Assembly (NCBI GenBank): GCA_964519895.1
Contig: CAZFLE010000007.1
Coordinates: 56,180 to 120,179, forward strand
Length of the DNA stretch: 64,000 nt
Reading direction: 5' to 3'
Source: CAYFPX01 sp964519895
GTDB lineage: Bacteria > Myxococcota_A > UBA796 > CAJQPC01
Part shown: in pieces, positions 62,588 to 64,000 of the stretch
How the letters are laid out: the number at the start of each line of letters is the position of its first letter
Numbering within the stretch: the first letter of the stretch is position 1
Notes under the pieces: generated by a model
Database searches by the model: none
The model's input: the letters and a program-made list of their open reading frames with translations, nothing else
What the model was told of the DNA's origin: nothing
Made by a program: the position numbers and the translations under genes

Positions 62588-62817
62588 CGGTATTTCCGCT
62601 CCAGGTGCTCCCGCCAGGCGTCGCGTTCAGCACCCCCCAATGATCCACGGAGTCGACTGAGCACCGGAGTGGCCCGCCCGGAGCGCGACGCCTGCACGAC
62701 CGCGGACAGGTAGTCCTCGACCAGCCGGGACACGCTGGTGCCGTGCTCGGCTGCGTAGCGCTTGGCCGCGATCACCACGCTGCGGTCGACGCTGAGCGTC
62801 AGCTTCACCGATGCCAT
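62584..62817 (-). CDS. Antitoxin, DUF6364-like ribbon-helix-helix type
   Basis: 77 residues. VKLTLSVDRSVVIAAKRYAAEHGTSVSRLVEDYL is a short DNA-binding strand and two helices, followed by an acidic/basic tail that binds the toxin. It precedes the PIN gene with a 4-bp overlap, the normal order for VapBC-type modules. Confidence 0.8.
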   Translation of the reverse strand: MASVKLTLSVDRSVVIAAKRYAAEHGTSVSRLVEDYLSAVVQASRSGRATPVLSRLRGSLGGAERDAWREHLERKYR

Positions 62818-62846
62818 ACGTATACTTCCTCAACAGATTATACGTA
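62817..62846. promoter_or_regulatory. Inverted-repeat operator of the toxin-antitoxin module
   Basis: TACGTATA (62817-62824) and TATACGTA (62839-62846) are perfect 8-base arms spaced by 14 bases, starting at the antitoxin start codon. AT-rich in a GC-rich region, it also offers promoter-like hexamers. Fits autoregulation by the antitoxin dimer. Confidence 0.65.
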
Positions 62847-62851
62847 AGGTA

Positions 62852-63577
62852 TCAGGGAATCCGGCTGGTGGCCCCGGTCAGGCCGAAGTCGATCAGCTCG
62901 TTGGTCGAGCCGTCGCTGGCGGTGGTGCGCACGTTGCCGTTGATGGGCACGCCCGGGTGGGCCCGGCCCTCGACGTCCAGCTTGATCGGGCCCAGGGTCA
63001 TGCGGCCGTCGACGTGGATGGTGCCCGCAAACGTGCCCGCGGGCACGGTCACGGTCTCCCCGCCTGCGGTCAGATCGAGCCGCAGGGTGCTCATCATGCC
63101 GTGGCCGATGACCCGCATCATTCCGCGCATCATGGCGCCTTCGGGGGTGCCCAGGTCGATGGTCATCGGGGCGTTGCCTTCGGTCCACGTGGTGAAGACC
63201 CGCACCAGGTCCGTGGCCTGGTTGATGGCCTCGGTCTTGGTCCACGCGATGGGCATCTCGGCGTAGCAGATCCGGGTGCCGCTCAGGCCCTGGGACGACC
63301 ACTGGAGCGACTCGACCTGGAAGCCACAGGGGGCCATCTCGACCACGGAGAGCTTCTCCAGCGTGACCCGGCCCTTCTTGTCGGTGCGCTTGTAGAGCGC
63401 CCACTGACCGGGCTTCCAGGGCATCGGATCGATGGCTGCGCCCGGGTCGGGCAGGCTGTGGTCGGCGGCGGCGTGCTGGGCGAGCAGCGCGTCGATGGCG
63501 GCGAGGTTCTTCTTCTTGCCAGCGAAGAGGAAGGGGGTGGAGGCGACGAGGAGGACGGCGAAGGCACGTGCGCGCAT
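62852..63577 (-). CDS. Secreted protein, DUF3108-like
   Basis: 241 residues from ATG 63577 with AGGAG upstream. Signal peptide AFAVLLVASTPFLFA, then a beta-rich body with GGETVTVPAGTFAGTIHV near 175, which is the pattern of the DUF3108 C-terminal segment. Function unknown; its stop lies next to the toxin-antitoxin operator. Confidence 0.65.
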   Translation of the reverse strand: MRARAFAVLLVASTPFLFAGKKKNLAAIDALLAQHAAADHSLPDPGAAIDPMPWKPGQWALYKRTDKKGRVTLEKLSVVEMAPCGFQVESLQWSSQGLSGTRICYAEMPIAWTKTEAINQATDLVRVFTTWTEGNAPMTIDLGTPEGAMMRGMMRVIGHGMMSTLRLDLTAGGETVTVPAGTFAGTIHVDGRMTLGPIKLDVEGRAHPGVPINGNVRTTASDGSTNELIDFGLTGATSRIP

Positions 63578-63679
63578 GGGACTCCTGAGGGTGCGTTGGA
63601 GGGACGATCCGCGAGGGGGATTCTTCAAGAAGACAGGGACGGGGGGTTTCCCTAAGCTCAGCACACCTCGGAGCGTCCC

Positions 63680-63922
63680 ATGAAGAAGTCCTGGCCCCTG
63701 ATCGCCCTGTTCGTCGCCGGCTTCGGCTGCGGACAGCTCCTGCCCGACGACACCCTGGTGGACACCGCCCTGGCCCAGGAGGCCGACTGCGGCACCTGGG
63801 AAGTCCGCCGCGACGAGGTCCCGGACGACCAGACGATCACCGTGAGCGGCTGGACGCCCTTCGCCGCGTCCTCGGAGTACGACGCCAAGTTCTATGTGGC
63901 GTCCCGGCGGTGCCTGGACTGA
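63680..63922 (+). CDS. Small lipoprotein-like secreted protein
   Basis: 80 residues. MKKSWPLIALFVAGFGC could be a lipoprotein signal (VAGFGC is an imperfect lipobox). Mature part has two Cys (DCGTW, RRCLD) that may form one disulfide. Unknown. Confidence 0.55.
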   Translation: MKKSWPLIALFVAGFGCGQLLPDDTLVDTALAQEADCGTWEVRRDEVPDDQTITVSGWTPFAASSEYDAKFYVASRRCLD

Positions 63923-63945
63923 GCTGAGCTGACGGTCGCCAGCGA

Positions 63946-64000
63946 CTACAGGTGCTTCTTGTACCGATCGTCCGGCGCGTAGTCCGTGAACAGCGGGTGG
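63946..64000 (-). CDS. 3' end of a gene running out of the window
   Basis: Reading from the right edge on the minus strand gives HPLFTDYAPDDRYKKHL and a TAG stop at 63946-63948. Too short to identify. Confidence 0.45.
   Translation of the reverse strand, partial: HPLFTDYAPDDRYKKHL

Overview
The window is a stretch of GC-rich (roughly 70%) chromosomal DNA from a Gram-negative bacterium, most likely a predatory or social deltaproteobacterium of the Myxococcota type. The grounds are: three proteins ending in a MYXO-CTERM-like tail (Cys-Gly-Cys, hydrophobic stretch, Arg cluster), two large MopE-type Asp/Cys repeat lipoproteins, two zinc-ribbon plus GYF plus TPR membrane proteins resembling the AgmX/GltJ gliding-motility proteins, an atpI-atpB-atpE cluster split from the rest of the ATP synthase, and very many lipoproteins with Thr/Asp/Gly-rich linkers. 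It looks like an ordinary chromosomal region, not a plasmid or prophage: no rRNA, tRNA, integrase or intact insertion sequence was seen, and no gene-free gap exceeds about 300 bases.

Layout. 1-5 kb: the end of a secreted glycosidase-like protein, a UvrD/PcrA helicase, a 190-bp inverted-repeat element, and a divergent pair separated by a palindromic operator. 5-15 kb: secreted and surface proteins (MopE lipoprotein, beta-barrel, zinc metalloprotease, di-haem cytochrome) and a large STAND/TPR regulator. 15-24 kb: the AgmX/GltJ-like pair, a zinc-ribbon protein, a GspC-like PDZ protein, ElaA, a GspE-type ATPase, a small barrel and a polysaccharide-monooxygenase-like protein. 24-33 kb: a giant MopE plus beta-helix lipoprotein, several small secreted proteins, and an SDR/HxlR divergent pair with a perfect operator. 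33-39 kb: two divergent multi-spanning membrane proteins, an M3 peptidase and a discoidin-type protein. 39-42.3 kb: a tandem duplication of a lipoprotein gene, each copy with a matching promoter and terminator.

42.4-50.6 kb is the most coherent block: seven tightly spaced minus-strand genes (lipoprotein, SGNH hydrolase, GT2 glycosyltransferase, ColD-like PLP dehydratase with His in place of the PLP lysine, two nucleotide-sugar epimerase/reductases, and a six-repeat lipoprotein coupled by a GTGA overlap). Together they look like a deoxysugar synthesis and surface-glycan operon. It follows the terminator of the atpIBE operon. 52-54.5 kb holds hemL behind a transposase-like gene that appears to have lost its catalytic residues. 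54.6-64 kb carries propeller and RCC1 proteins, a nuclease lipoprotein, a TPR protein, a PilZ-domain protein, an ANL ligase, a tRNA-binding OB-fold protein, a PIN toxin-antitoxin pair with an inverted-repeat operator, and small secreted proteins.

Many coding strands here have long open frames antisense to them because of GC-rich codon usage; these were not counted as genes. Function assignments rest on recognised motifs and remembered family sequences, not on database searches.
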